Assembly: GCA_009779745.1 (NCBI GenBank)
Contig: WRDR01000008.1
Span: 1-64,000, forward strand
Length of the DNA: 64,000 bases
DNA from: Alphaproteobacteria bacterium
GTDB lineage: Bacteria > Pseudomonadota > Alphaproteobacteria > UBA9219
Direction of reading: 5' to 3'
Shown: one piece after another, positions 21,001 through 28,640 of the stretch
Layout: every line of letters begins with the position of its first letter
Position numbering within the stretch: the first letter of the stretch is position 1
Notes under the pieces: generated by a model
What the model saw: only the letters and a program-made list of their open reading frames with translations
Databases searched by the model: none
What the model was told of the DNA's origin: nothing
Translations under genes and position numbers: made by a program

Positions 21001-21338
21001 TTAGTGCGAATCATGTTATGAGGAGGCAGTGCCTGCGCCTGAGCTATAAGAGAGCCTTCGGAAGAAATCTGACCCGGGCGGTAACTTTGCTGACTTTTTT
21101 GTAACTTGTCTGCATTTTTCATAAGCATACTTTTCCTTGATGCACTGGACACAAAATTTTGAGGGGCGCTTCTTTGTTCATAAGAGGCATTTCTTAAGAA
21201 CATTTCTTCGGACATACGTTCTAAACTATTATCTGTATTACTCCTTTGGAGTCTGGCATCTGAATCCTCATAATGGTCCTTGATGAAGGCATGGGAACTT
21301 GCAGGAGACTTTGTGAATGTATTATTTTGTTGCCCCAT
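15078..21338 (-). CDS. Giant two-TM coiled-coil protein, GPR/TipN-like polar scaffold candidate
   Basis: A 2086-residue protein. Residues 1-125 form a polar, Ser/Gln/Asn-rich cytoplasmic segment. Two membrane helices follow at about 127-147 and 159-184. The remaining 1,900 residues are almost unbroken amphipathic helix rich in Ala, Ser, Val, Glu and Lys, with recurring SSV-x-x-KLSS and ET-x-x-KI-type units, resembling apolipoprotein or chemoreceptor stalks but without a receptor signalling tip. Alphaproteobacterial polarity proteins have this architecture: Agrobacterium GPR (about 2,100 residues, growth-pole ring) and Caulobacter TipN. The ribosome site is TAGGAG 9 bases before the ATG. A role in polar organisation or growth is inference from architecture only; a general envelope-tethered coiled coil is the alternative. 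Confidence 0.7.
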   Translation of the reverse strand: MGQQNNTFTKSPASSHAFIKDHYEDSDARLQRSNTDNSLERMSEEMFLRNASYEQRSAPQNFVSSASRKSMLMKNADKLQKSQQSYRPGQISSEGSLIAQAQALPPHNMIRTKRPVGYSKKSPSSRAFWVGLGVSIGWAVSVIGIITQSGDVSSFAGVPLASWAIGISTIVSPLALIWMVAAYMQRASDIQAITDPLKRQLTMITGESGAAHARINRFNEAVREQIALLKNAQTMSRDEFESIIRRIQEYREEFGKFEDMGSQQLQEIQEVVHRSMYQIEKMMDDKFSMLRVIDGRLTQNSENVADRVAIVGEQVSKMLDGVERASAKIADTFDRVQTDNERLVDMYKLQESSLSNAAACAADTLGGLSERIDMNVARFLEKASNAREEADRIANAIDAQTRSLDDLSTGLPSRIVESESLLRDVVDKLSSVEKSTCEQVQHLDQALSFRVAGVSDLVEKFAGVVDGFDTRFEDKKSIIDTFKSRVDSVSTGFFGAWERSIEDLHGKMKDAVLRFSVINDETANNTKSLIGHLEEATGRYDTVTARMQQINNESGDRIKNLTEGLSSHMAEYERLSKVSAKAGEEAQVRVVEGLANIQKILDKVLSVKDVAKQVGHDMVAEMTSAIVQSEKMMTKLVEATHVSTKAIGAATDTFGRHESELVGKARASEAILKEAVQKLQSNMDSAGKSLREQTVGLMDILTQTQSQVNATNQKLQTFATQAVVPVQKAIEKIEASSTQGLKVISGFSEGMEKQSGSLEEFYKKVSSISQEMSKDSAVSTEYLEKLGQRFAEIQSKQEEAVRNIAGQFNSMAQTLKVESEGLGGNAAKVIDLLSAAVGSIGSQSQQMMEKARTSSENVKSVVSVLKEETLNIEKLLEGSSKQVAEHISTAERKFAAINDVISQKVTVFDSRINETVNTCEGAVQKIGASDTKMRQTLEGMRAMFSQEVAQIGASVEGISIHSKDLVRSSRDAMEGLSSLKGEMQNVRESIVSQSSEVISNVENITNVLKDSADAVSYAGESVVSSVASASDLMGRRSGDLSDSGDKMASVLKDLMSTTEALVDRTSKICTDIENKSSELMSRLSESSTRLGMAGGDIKSVIDAASDRVDGFSVKFAETSSAAASSLGSAVDSLSDMSHKANASLLDLGADVARQSASLFVVGEQIVEQQKLLAESSEQQRTKMLNLFERIQEAYLKASEMAQKAIDSVSGSLNDVVGSLEAVEGRSKNAVGSVKAASIGFSEQSSFLMQSAVAAEEKARAILEVTTSLHEQACRLHDGMRDESSRAKESIESLLLRLSEGNTEMKMLRDSSSDMFATLQNLFDAKVSGVAESMEKMNVRQQALTSALNSQQQEIEGIINKFARLQEEGVTTISTTTDKLNYGVKGVTTALADMSAQASVTLSSVQSAAEGFVREAEVIKTQSVITEQQIQGMSQVAEQLHYKTQNINSGIRDEAAAVNNMIAEISARLSVAQSSVKDHSLEVSRVLNETTDKIAMVAVEGASTITVQTQAMNNAVMGVNSSISNLGDKVSSQVEAVMNVNDRVEDRVNKFTAITQEAVDKLSSLKTVIESVDSAGGTAAMNAEARIGGVNSSMQQHVDNLNSVSSSVVDKLSSVTEKLANETEVLRSKVTASEQSLSNIVSSVSTDIAQIPAVIDGAVSKISAAQDSLKQQSAAVSSAVAETADKFSASSEKITSDMSSGAKNVTNVTAEATKTLDGFNQILVEQVASMRQNAALLSGEQKDLVEKTSSGVTVLCEASKRLFDLRSEASSMAEKLSSDLDVLDKKANVTGDSIAKIGDSIIQQMASIGEVGIMAQTRLKETESALYEQSSAISARMKTQIDEVNTFLATAVKQMESASTNIRTSATEAVSGIEKASQRFGVVESSTTAQMTSGANKMSKEVLEVVNVLEGFGKRFELMVDSISNSSRQVVSHESGVIERLQQMLSHLSVVAEKLEATKSISGEAAQAAIDRLNEVVIVVQDQMIKLTTSSQSAVDALQGVGEICSKQTDRLSRGVSSARDQVVDMAKNFDDIQKRSDHIRMALKVQGEELMNSLGGIMSSLEATGDGASIVIDRNLQQQAGSGLKN

Positions 21339-22038
21339 AGAAGAAAACTCCTAACACGCTTTTTGAAAATTAACAAACCCTAACAGAACGTTTACAGACC
21401 TTCACCGATTCCAGCGAAATTTTTTCCAAAACCAGTGAAATATTCAGATATCTTTAAGAACTTTTCAGAAATTTTTCGAATCAGTACCAGACACAAACAT
21501 ACAGAACTACTCACTACTTCCAAAAACACAGACAATTCAAGTCCTTGATTTACAAAGAGATTTGAGAAGATTTGAGATTTATTCCCGAGAGAATTCAGAA
21601 ACTAAACACAGAACTACGAAACTTCATCATAATAACCTTTTTTCCTCTTAAAAGAAAGCACAAAAATTAATTATTATTGATGAGATGTTAATTTTTACAG
21701 TTGCGCATTTGCAATTAATCTGCATGAGCCTAGTTTTATTGAACAAAACAGCCCTTTGTTTTTTTGTTGTGAAAACTTATCAACTTTTACTTGGGGATAA
21801 CTTTTTTTAATGTGAAATTTGAAATGTGGAATTACAACCTGCAAATATCATCTGGCGTAATGTAGTTTAACATTATCAACCCGGCGCGCCCTTCATACCA
21901 GAAGGAAACAAACCAGATGCAGCAGAAATGTATATAACATTATGTATTATTGTAACTATTAATTTCTTCTTTCAGCTCTTTTTTCTTTTTTTTGAAAAGT
22001 AGTTAACTCATAAAGCTATTTATTCAAAGCCGCCGCTG
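21339..22038. other. 700-bp AT-rich gap without a recognisable gene
   Basis: The part nearest the giant gene (21339-21650) is an A/C-rich stretch on the plus strand that should be the promoter and leader of that gene. The rest holds homopolymer T runs and three sequences loosely like DnaA boxes (ttatcaact near 21777, gggataact near 21796, ttatcaacc near 21872), each with one or more mismatches to TTATCCACA. Nothing with coding character was found. Confidence 0.5.
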
Positions 22039-22410
22039 CTATCGGCATGTTGGGGTTCCACAGCAACTGCAACCGGCATTACTTCCGCCATTTATTCCAT
22101 TGCATGACCATGTATAAGTTGAGATATTGGTTGTTATTGAGCTTGATACTCCGGCAGAGCATCTGGCATCAGTAGGAGCACCGGCTGTTGCAACTCCATT
22201 CGCACTCCCGCACGCACCATTTATTTTCGGAGCGCAAGATTTGCTTTTGCCTCCGTGTATTCCTTCACAAGTCCACGTCCAAGTAGTCCCGCTCTGAACA
22301 AGATTCGCAACGGTTCCGAATTTACAAAGCGACTTTTCTTCTGCCATGGCACTAGATGTTATCAATGTAAGTCCGAGAGCCATGATGAACGTCAACGTAT
22401 TCCCCTTCAC
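22039..22410 (-). CDS. Secreted Cys-rich protein with a tandem Trp/Cys/Gly module
   Basis: The product carries a Sec signal (hydrophobic MALGLTLITSSAMA, cleavage after AMA) and then about 100 residues with two copies of a module: one around TWTWTCEGIHGGKSKSC and one around YTWSCNGINGGSNAGC, joined by NGACGSANG and APTDARCSAG. Such modules occur repeated in secreted and pilus-tip-like proteins. Even numbers of Cys suggest disulfides. The chosen start, GTG at 22410, gives a normal signal peptide with a Lys. A palindrome (arms CGTATTCCCC and its complement, 22397-22426) covers this start and period-7 sequence lies upstream, so the original 5' end may have been remodelled. The C-terminus (CCGTPTCR) is abrupt. 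Confidence 0.6.
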   Translation of the reverse strand: MKGNTLTFIMALGLTLITSSAMAEEKSLCKFGTVANLVQSGTTWTWTCEGIHGGKSKSCAPKINGACGSANGVATAGAPTDARCSAGVSSSITTNISTYTWSCNGINGGSNAGCSCCGTPTCR

Positions 22411-22518
22411 CAGCGGGGGAATACGCACATACAGCAACTGCGTTACTAATTTTCCATTTTCAATTATCCATTTTCCATTACCCAAAAAGCCTTTACAGAA
22501 CAATAACTTATGCTGAGA

Positions 22519-22530
22519 GGGGGGGGGGGG
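22519..22530. repeat. Homopolymer of 12 G
   Basis: A run of twelve G on the plus strand (C on the minus strand) upstream of the secreted protein gene. Tracts of this length are prone to slippage and, in a promoter or leader, can vary expression. It is also a likely place for sequencing or assembly error. Confidence 0.85.
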
Positions 22531-22579
22531 TAAGGTCTTGATTTAACTGGATAATTCATAGTGCCCTCTTTGAAATGCT

Positions 22580-22665
22580 TGCCTCGCCGTAGCTTTAGCG
22601 AAGGCAGGTAGAATTTAGAATGTAAAATGTAGAATGTAAAGTCATTTCTACATTTTACATTTTTA
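22580..22665. repeat. Dispersed palindromic repeat plus period-7 hairpin downstream of infB
   Basis: Positions 22580-22607 hold a CCTCGCCGTAGCTTTAGCG repeat that recurs at 32272-32298. Next to it, 22612-22665 is an array of GTAAAAT/GTAGAAT-type 7-mers followed by its complement. Thirteen bases (GTAAAATGTAGAA) pair perfectly with the complementary arm, making a hairpin just after the infB stop on the minus strand. It may terminate infB transcription. Confidence 0.7.
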
Positions 22666-25299
22666 CAAGCTTCTCGCAATCTCCTCAACCTCAAAGCACT
22701 CTATAATATCATTCTCTTTAATATCATCGTAGTTCTCAAATGCCATTCCGCACTCGAAGCCTTCTCTCACCTCTTTGACTTCGTCCTTCATGCGTTTTAG
22801 TGTTCTCAATACACCTTCGTGTATAACGATGTTATCTCTAAGCAACCTTACCTTTGCGCCTCTTTTCACAATCCCTTCTACAACCTTACACCCGGCCACC
22901 TTGCCTACCTTGGATATATTGAATACCTGTAGAATCTGGGCATTGCCGATAAATTTCTCTCTCAGTTCAGGAGACAGAAGCCCGGACAACGCCTGTTTAA
23001 CATCGTCAATAACATTATATATCACGGAATAGTATCTTATCTCTACGCCGTCTCTCTTTGCAAGCTCTCTTGCCTGAGCATTCGCTCTCACATTAAAGCC
23101 TATTATCAAAGCATGAGATGCTCTGGACAAAGTAACGTCAGATTCAGTAATAGAACCCACTGCCGCATCAAGTACATTGACTCTTACTTCCGTATTATCT
23201 CCGGCAATCTTTAATAAAACATTCTTGATAGCTTCCACAGATCCGTGCACGTCTCCTTTGACAAGAACAGCCAGTTCCTTTACAGCTCCGGCCTTGATAT
23301 TTTGCATCATCTGTTCAAAGTTGCCCCTAGGCGTAGAAGCAGCAACCGTTATAGCTTTTTTCCTTCTGGACCTGTATTCGGCGATTTCTCTGGCCTTTGC
23401 CTCATCAGATACTACTAACAGCTCATCGCCTGCCATAGGCGTACTATTAAGACCCAGCACCTCAACCGGCATAGACGGTAGAGCTTCAAGAACAGACTGC
23501 CCTCTGTCCGTTATCAGTGCTCTTACCTTGCCCCACTCGCTGCCCGCAACAAAAATATCTCCTACCCTGAGTGAACCTCTTCTCACCAGCACTGTTGCAA
23601 CAGGTCCTCTGCCCTTTTCCAACTTGGACTCAATAACAGATCCTTCTGCAGCACGGTTAGGATTAGCCTTCAAATCCAATATTTCTGCCTGCAGCAATAT
23701 TGCATCTATTAATTTGTCTAAGCCTTTTCTCGCTTTTGCGGAAATCTCTACGCACAAAACCTCTCCGCCCATTTCTTCCACCTGTATGTCATGCTGCAAG
23801 AGTTCCTGCCGCACACGGTCAGGGTTCGCAGTCGGCAGATCGCACTTATTAATAGCAACTATAATAGGCACTTTCGCAGCCTTCGCATGTTTTATTGCTT
23901 CTACAGTCTGCGGCATAATGCCGTCATCTGCCGCAACAATCAATACGACTATGTCAGTAATTTGTGCACCTCTGGAACGCATCTCAGTGAACGCAGCATG
24001 ACCGGGAGTGTCTATGAATGTTGCGCTGTCAAACCCGTATAATTTCTTAGGCAGAATTATCTGATAGGCTCCTATATGCTGCGTAATGCCTCCGGCTTCT
24101 CCGGCAGCAACTTTAGCCTCACGCAGCGCATCAAGCAAAGATGTTTTTCCGTGATCAACATGTCCCATAACCGTAACAACCGGCGCACGCGGCTTAAGAG
24201 TCTCAGGCGTATCCTCCACGCCCATAATCCCGGCCTCTATGTCGCTCTCTTGAACTCTCTTGACTCTGTGCCCCATTTCTGTTGCTACTAATTCCGCAGT
24301 GTCCGCATCTATAGTATTATTAATAGCCGCCATTACTCCCAACTTCATCAATACCTTAATAACGTCCGCCCCTCTTTCCGCCATGCGGTTGGCTAGTTCC
24401 TGCACTGTAATGGCTTCCGGCAGAATAACGTCTCTTGTAACCTTGACCGCTTCCTGTTTCTGCTCCATAGCCTCTCTGCGCTGACGCTCCGCACGCCTTC
24501 TCATAGACGCAACGGAACGCCTTCTTACATTGCCCTCTTCATCGCCGCCGGACAACGCGTAAGACAAATTCATCTTGTTTCCGGTTCTTTTGTCGCTCCT
24601 GCCTCCGCGACGCATTACCATGGAATTGCGTCCGGCTTTTCCTCCGCCCTCATCGTCATCGCCGCCGGCGTAGCCTCTTCCGCTTCTTCCGGCACTGCCT
24701 TTTGCTCCGGGTTTAGAAGCTCCGCCTCCAAGCTCCACGCCTCTCATTGCTCCTCCGGATCTTGTCTTTCTTTCTTCCGAAGAGCCGGACTCTTTTCCTC
24801 TGGTTTCCCGCTGGCGAATCTCTGTTTCCTGCTGTCTTCTGTCGTTTTCCGCCCGCTCCTGTTCCTGAATGCGGCGCATTTCTTCCAGCTCTTTTTGCCT
24901 TAACGCATCTCTGGACAGCACGCCGGACTTCTCTTCAGAAATATCGTGCTTTACTATCTCAGCCTTGAAGTATTCTGTTTCCGCTCTGGCAGGTTCAGCA
25001 GCAACTCCTCTTAAAGCCCTTGCTCTTGCTTCTTTTTCCTGCTCTGTCAGGGTCTGTAAGGTAACTCCCGCAGGAGAACCTCCTTTTCTTACAACAGTTA
25101 CCTTCTTATCAGCATCATCAGCCTTTTTCATAGACCTTTTCGCTTCGACCACTACCGCCTTTGACCTTCCGTGAGAAAAGCTCTGACGCACAGTTCCGGT
25201 ATTCCCGGAAGGCGCAACAGTCTTTTTAAGACCAAGCATAGGACGCTCTCCCAGACTCAATACTTTAGACTTCTTTTCCTTATCTTTTTCTTCGGTCAT
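22663..25299 (-). CDS. infB: Translation initiation factor IF-2
   Basis: GTPase that places initiator tRNA on the 30S subunit. It has the alphaproteobacterial N-terminal region with [17 protein letters not shown], a charged Arg/Glu-rich linker, the G domain with [16 protein letters not shown] and NKCD, and the C-terminal fMet-tRNA-binding domains, about 878 residues. ATG at 25299 is chosen; the open frame upstream to 25314 would need a TTG start. It is last in the rimP, nusA, ylxR, infB order on the minus strand. rbfA and truB, often next, do not follow here. Confidence 0.96.
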   Translation of the reverse strand: MTEEKDKEKKSKVLSLGERPMLGLKKTVAPSGNTGTVRQSFSHGRSKAVVVEAKRSMKKADDADKKVTVVRKGGSPAGVTLQTLTEQEKEARARALRGVAAEPARAETEYFKAEIVKHDISEEKSGVLSRDALRQKELEEMRRIQEQERAENDRRQQETEIRQRETRGKESGSSEERKTRSGGAMRGVELGGGASKPGAKGSAGRSGRGYAGGDDDEGGGKAGRNSMVMRRGGRSDKRTGNKMNLSYALSGGDEEGNVRRRSVASMRRRAERQRREAMEQKQEAVKVTRDVILPEAITVQELANRMAERGADVIKVLMKLGVMAAINNTIDADTAELVATEMGHRVKRVQESDIEAGIMGVEDTPETLKPRAPVVTVMGHVDHGKTSLLDALREAKVAAGEAGGITQHIGAYQIILPKKLYGFDSATFIDTPGHAAFTEMRSRGAQITDIVVLIVAADDGIMPQTVEAIKHAKAAKVPIIVAINKCDLPTANPDRVRQELLQHDIQVEEMGGEVLCVEISAKARKGLDKLIDAILLQAEILDLKANPNRAAEGSVIESKLEKGRGPVATVLVRRGSLRVGDIFVAGSEWGKVRALITDRGQSVLEALPSMPVEVLGLNSTPMAGDELLVVSDEAKAREIAEYRSRRKKAITVAASTPRGNFEQMMQNIKAGAVKELAVLVKGDVHGSVEAIKNVLLKIAGDNTEVRVNVLDAAVGSITESDVTLSRASHALIIGFNVRANAQARELAKRDGVEIRYYSVIYNVIDDVKQALSGLLSPELREKFIGNAQILQVFNISKVGKVAGCKVVEGIVKRGAKVRLLRDNIVIHEGVLRTLKRMKDEVKEVREGFECGMAFENYDDIKENDIIECFEVEEIARSL

Positions 25300-25330
25300 A
25301 TTTTTAATTCCCAATTTTACATTCTACATT

Positions 25331-25948
25331 CTACATTTCTAAAACATTCACAAGCCTTTTTATATCAACAATCAGATTTTTCGTTAGTTTATCATTGTAC
25401 AGAGCGGCGTAAACTATCTGTTCATAGCCGAACGCCTGCCCCAGTTCTTCCCTAGAAAAAACATTACAGCGATAAATCGTCTCGTTATCAAACCGTATAG
25501 TCCGGGACGCATCTTGCGCCTCTAAGTACAAAGCTGTTTGTGCACAAACTTTTTTTGATTTTGCAGCACTTTCAACAGGCTGCTCGCCGAGAACAGCTAT
25601 ACCCGCCCGTTTAGCCAACCCCATGAAACTAAGACATCTTTTGCGCAGCAACAGTGCAGCATTTTCTACCAGATCATCATGCCGCCTTACATGCCGGCGC
25701 AGCACTTTTGTAAAAACTCTGTTCTTCACAGCATCTTCAAGAAAGCTCTTGGAAGCGGTAACCCAAAGCCCGTGTCCACCCAGCTTTTCCGCTAAATCCG
25801 GCAAAAGAAATTCGTCCGGCGATACTACAAAGCGAATCATATCTTCCTTAGGCTTGAAGTCTCCGGACACTACGCACCTTCTGTCGTGCGGCTCCGTCGA
25901 CTTCTTGTCCTTATCTATGAATCTTGCGTATTTGCCGTATAATCTCAT
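25331..25948 (-). CDS. YlxR (DUF448) - L7Ae fusion RNA-binding protein
   Basis: The N-terminal half is YlxR-like, with DRRCVVSGDFKPKEDMIRFV and LGGHGLWVT. The C-terminal half resembles an L7Ae-type RNA-binding domain (LSFMGLAKRAGIAVLG). The 205-residue fusion between nusA and infB is a common alphaproteobacterial arrangement. A role in transcription-translation coupling or ribosome biogenesis is inferred from context. The last codons (VLEM and the stop) fall inside a period-7 array of TTCTACA units at 25315-25349. Confidence 0.9.
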   Translation of the reverse strand: MRLYGKYARFIDKDKKSTEPHDRRCVVSGDFKPKEDMIRFVVSPDEFLLPDLAEKLGGHGLWVTASKSFLEDAVKNRVFTKVLRRHVRRHDDLVENAALLLRKRCLSFMGLAKRAGIAVLGEQPVESAAKSKKVCAQTALYLEAQDASRTIRFDNETIYRCNVFSREELGQAFGYEQIVYAALYNDKLTKNLIVDIKRLVNVLEM

Positions 25949-25963
25949 GCTGTGCCGGACTCC

Positions 25964-27466
25964 TCATGATTCTTTATCTTCGTCATTGAACCAGTGAGCT
26001 CTTGCCGCCATGATTATCTCATTAGCCTGCTTTTCAGTGATATTATCTGCACCCAATATATCTCTGAGTTCGTCTCCTGCCAAATCAGCCACATCATCAA
26101 GAGTTTTCACTCCGTTTTCTCCGAGTTTTATCGACATTTCAAGCCCAAGACCCTCAATATTGACAACATCATCGCTTACTCCGAGTTCCAGACGCTTCTT
26201 CTCTAACTTCTCTGCATTTTCAGTCAGCCACGCAGAAGCTCTGTCTTGAAGCTCTTTTGCAACTTCTTCGTCAAAACCCTCTATCTCAGCCAGCTCATCT
26301 ACGGAAGTATGAGCTATCTGTTCCACTTTAGTAAAGCCCTCTGTGACCAGCAAATGAGCAATAACATCATCTACAGACAAAGCTTCTATGAACAGCGCAG
26401 TCCTTACAGATACTTCTTGCTGTCTTCTTGCTGATTCCTCTTGTTCGGTTAGAATATCAATATCCCAGTTCGTAAGTATAGATGCCAGCCTTACATTCTG
26501 ACCTCTGCGCCCGATTGCCAAAGAAAGCTGTTCATCAGGCACAACCACGTCCATTCTGTGATTTTCCTCGTCCAGCACTATCTTTGTGACTTCCGCAGGA
26601 GCCAGCGCATTCACTACGAACGTAGCCGCATCAGGAGACCATGGAATTATATCTATTTTCTCGCCTTGCAGTTCTCCGACTATTGCCTGCACTCTGCTGC
26701 CTCTCATACCTACGCACGCTCCGACAGGATCTATGCTGCTGTCATTAGAAACTACCGCTATTTTTGCTCTGCTTCCGGGATCTCTTGCCACGGATTTAAT
26801 CTCTATGACACCGTCATATATTTCAGGCACTTCCTGTGTGAACAGCCTCGCCATAAACATAGGATGCGTTCTGGATAAAAATATCTGAGGCCCTCTTTGT
26901 TCTTCCTTCACATCATGTATGTATGCGCGCACTCTGTCGCCGTTCTTGAAGTGCTCTCTGGGCAGACACTCTTCTCTGCGCAGCACAGCTTCGGTTTTTC
27001 CTAAGTCTATGGATACATTGCCGTACTCTACGCGCTTTACTATTCCGCTTACTATTTCGCCTACTCTGTCCTTGTACTCTTCAAACTGATGATGCCTTTC
27101 AGCGTCTCTTACCTTCTGTACTATCACCTGTTTGGCAGTCTGGGCAGCTATGCGCCCCATTTCAATAGGAGGCAAATCGTCTATTATGTATTCGCCCACC
27201 TGAATATCAGGATTAGATCTCTTCGCAGCTTTAAGAATTATCTGAGTCGCCTCATTCTCTATGTTCTCTTGCGCCTCTACAACTTGAAGATAGCGTTGTA
27301 ATCTTACCTCTCCGGTCTTTTTGTCTATTGTCGCCCGAATATCATGTTCGTGCCCATACTTAGCGCGCCCTGCTTTTTGTATGGCGTGTTCCATTGCCGT
27401 AAGAATCTCATCACGGCTAATACCCTTTTCCTTAGAAACAACTTCAGCTACTTGCAACAATTCCAT
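25964..27466 (-). CDS. nusA: Transcription elongation/antitermination factor NusA
   Basis: RNA polymerase-associated factor for pausing, termination and antitermination. The 500 residues contain the N-terminal domain, an S1 domain around GEIVSGIVKRVEYGNVSIDLG, two KH domains (DPVGACVGMRGSRVQAIVGEL and LAIGRRGQNVRLAS) and two C-terminal helix-hairpin-helix repeats (TVDELAEIEGFDEEVA and GVKTLDDVADLAGDELRDIL). The start lies 17 bases after the rimP stop with an AAGGAG ribosome site. Confidence 0.97.
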   Translation of the reverse strand: MELLQVAEVVSKEKGISRDEILTAMEHAIQKAGRAKYGHEHDIRATIDKKTGEVRLQRYLQVVEAQENIENEATQIILKAAKRSNPDIQVGEYIIDDLPPIEMGRIAAQTAKQVIVQKVRDAERHHQFEEYKDRVGEIVSGIVKRVEYGNVSIDLGKTEAVLRREECLPREHFKNGDRVRAYIHDVKEEQRGPQIFLSRTHPMFMARLFTQEVPEIYDGVIEIKSVARDPGSRAKIAVVSNDSSIDPVGACVGMRGSRVQAIVGELQGEKIDIIPWSPDAATFVVNALAPAEVTKIVLDEENHRMDVVVPDEQLSLAIGRRGQNVRLASILTNWDIDILTEQEESARRQQEVSVRTALFIEALSVDDVIAHLLVTEGFTKVEQIAHTSVDELAEIEGFDEEVAKELQDRASAWLTENAEKLEKKRLELGVSDDVVNIEGLGLEMSIKLGENGVKTLDDVADLAGDELRDILGADNITEKQANEIIMAARAHWFNDEDKES

Positions 27467-27483
27467 TTTTTGCTCCTTACTTC

Positions 27484-27732
27484 TTAATTAAAACTACCCG
27501 GCGAACTTACTTCAACAGAGTACTCATTCAACACAGAATCCAGCATAGGACGTATTAAACTATGTACCCTAACGCAATCGGCAATTTGTATTTTTGCCTC
27601 ATCTTTACGCTCTATGATAATCCGTATTGTTTTCTTCTCCGGCTGAACGCAGACAACGTTATATCCTAAACCGTCTACCTCTTCGGATATCAGGTCTTTT
27701 ACCTGTTGTTCTATGTTCAGTTTTTTGTTCAT
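27484..27732 (-). CDS. rimP: Ribosome maturation factor RimP, N-terminal domain only
   Basis: RimP normally has about 150-170 residues: an N-terminal alpha-beta domain and a C-terminal SH3-like domain, and helps 30S maturation. Here 82 residues from the ATG at 27732 (MNKKLNIEQQVKDL) cover the first domain up to the conserved YSVEVSSPG motif; then SFN and a stop follow, and nusA begins 17 bases on. The usual continuation after SSPG (a D-R-P-L-like stretch) is absent. The reading frame is clean, so this is either a functional mini-RimP or a gene truncated by deletion. A TTG at 27744 is an alternative start. Confidence 0.8.
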   Translation of the reverse strand: MNKKLNIEQQVKDLISEEVDGLGYNVVCVQPEKKTIRIIIERKDEAKIQIADCVRVHSLIRPMLDSVLNEYSVEVSSPGSFN

Positions 27733-27764
27733 ATTACTACTCAACGAAAATCGCCGAAAGTAAT

Positions 27765-27788
27765 AAAAAAGGCGGGCTTTTGCCCACC
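27765..27788 (-). terminator. Intrinsic terminator immediately upstream of rimP
   Basis: On the minus strand, GGTGGGC, an AAAA loop and GCCCGCC form a 7-bp stem (one G-U) followed by six T, ending about 30 bases before the rimP ATG. It lies in the expected leader of the rimP-nusA-infB operon, so it could be an attenuator acted on by NusA, or the end of an upstream transcript. No separate gene lies just upstream on this strand apart from the regulator remnant beyond the palindromic repeat. Confidence 0.75.
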
Positions 27789-27861
27789 TCTAAACTCTTC
27801 CGACCGCTTATTTAAGTTTCTTTTACACGCTATTTTTCCTGAAAGCAAGAGGTTTTTTTAT

Positions 27862-27923
27862 ATTCCCCTTCCCTTTTTAAGGGAAGGGGTGGCACGCCGT
27901 AAAGCGTGACGGGGTAGTGGTTT
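27862..27923 (-). repeat. Palindromic repeat family A, copy 1 (inverted)
   Basis: Composite element: an outer palindrome CCCCTTCCCTT/AAGGGAAGGGG, then a GTGGCACGCC...GCGTGAC hairpin, then GGGGTAGTGGTTT. The same order, reverse-complemented, occurs at 28641-28713 and 56111-56172. With copy 2 it brackets the regulator/peptide cassette in inverted orientation. Confidence 0.85.
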
Positions 27924-27951
27924 GTTTGCTGTATTAACTGAATTTGGTTAT

Positions 27952-28287
27952 TTATTTTTTAAGGAGCGTAAATTTTTCCAAGAATGAAAAGAGTGCCTGC
28001 AAGCCGTCTTTATTCATTAACCTTATTTTCTTAATAACAGAATCTTCCAAAGTCGTTCTTTCTTTCGCTTTTGCGATTATTGCGTCCATAACGTTAATAT
28101 CCAAAGCGTGCAGTATTTTGTATAAAGTATATGATTTGGGATTTTGCTTGCCGTTTTCAATCTAGCTGACTGAGGAATAATCCGTATCGCTGTATTCTGC
28201 AAGTTTTTCAATAGAATATTTTTTATTAGTACGAAGCCTTCTTATGGCTTCGCCCATTTTCTTATTAAAATCACGCTCACCGTACAT
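27952..28287 (-). pseudogene. XRE-family HTH regulator with an amber stop at codon 42
   Basis: The minus strand reads a 111-residue protein starting MYGERDFNKKMGEAIRRLR and continuing through a helix-turn-helix (YSIEKLAEYSDTDYSSVS, stop, IENGKQNPKSYTLYKIL) to a charged C-terminus ending before TAA at 27952. The single TAG at 28162-28164 falls where this motif normally has Gln (S-Q-I-E-N-G-K), so one CAG-to-TAG change explains it. Everything after the stop remains conserved-looking, so inactivation is recent, or the codon is suppressed. It is divergent from a promoter carrying a perfect dyad, as expected for a repressor and its operator. Confidence 0.8.
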
Positions 28288-28335
28288 TGGATTTTCCCTC
28301 ATGTAAAACATAGGAAGGATAAAACAATAACGTGC

Positions 28336-28384
28336 TTGACACTATAGCATGAAAACAATATAAATATATTGTATACATACAATA
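28336..28384 (+). promoter_or_regulatory. Strong promoter with an 18-bp operator dyad
   Basis: TTGACA at 28336-28341 and TATAAA at 28359-28364 are separated by 17 bases. Just downstream lies TATTGTAT-AC-ATACAATA (28367-28384), a perfect inverted repeat. It drives the secreted peptide gene and faces the divergent XRE gene, the usual layout for autoregulated repressor control. Confidence 0.8.
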
Positions 28385-28409
28385 ATATAACTAAATGAAA
28401 GGACTTAAA

Positions 28410-28622
28410 ATGAAAAAGATTTCAGCAGCATTTGCTTTATTTGCCTTGATGATGACGATAGCGAGCGTTTCATATGCAGATACTTACGTAAATGGATATA
28501 CGAGAAGTAACGGCACTTATGTTGAAGGACACTATCGCAGTGATGCTAATGACACAAAAGCAGATAATTGGTCAACTCGTGGCAATACCAACCCTTATAC
28601 GGGTAAGAAGGGTTATAAATAG
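28410..28622 (+). CDS. Small secreted protein, 70 aa
   Basis: The Sec signal peptide (MKKISAAFALFALMMTIASVSYA) is followed by a short mature part with VNGYTRSNGTYVEGHYRSD and a C-terminus WSTRGNTNPYTGKKGYK. Short secreted proteins with this YxRSNGTYVxxHYRS and GNxNPYTGKxG pattern recur in many bacteria, with no defined function known to me. ATG at 28410 is preferred over 28395 because AAAGGA lies upstream. It is under a strong promoter with an operator and sits in a cassette between inverted palindromic repeats. Confidence 0.8.
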   Translation: MKKISAAFALFALMMTIASVSYADTYVNGYTRSNGTYVEGHYRSDANDTKADNWSTRGNTNPYTGKKGYK

Positions 28623-28640
28623 GTATTCATAGCAGCCATG

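Noticed and set aside
21770-21885. Possible replication origin from three DnaA-box-like sequences in the 700-bp gap
   Set aside because: Each has mismatches to the consensus, genes on both sides run in the same direction, and no typical origin genes are adjacent.
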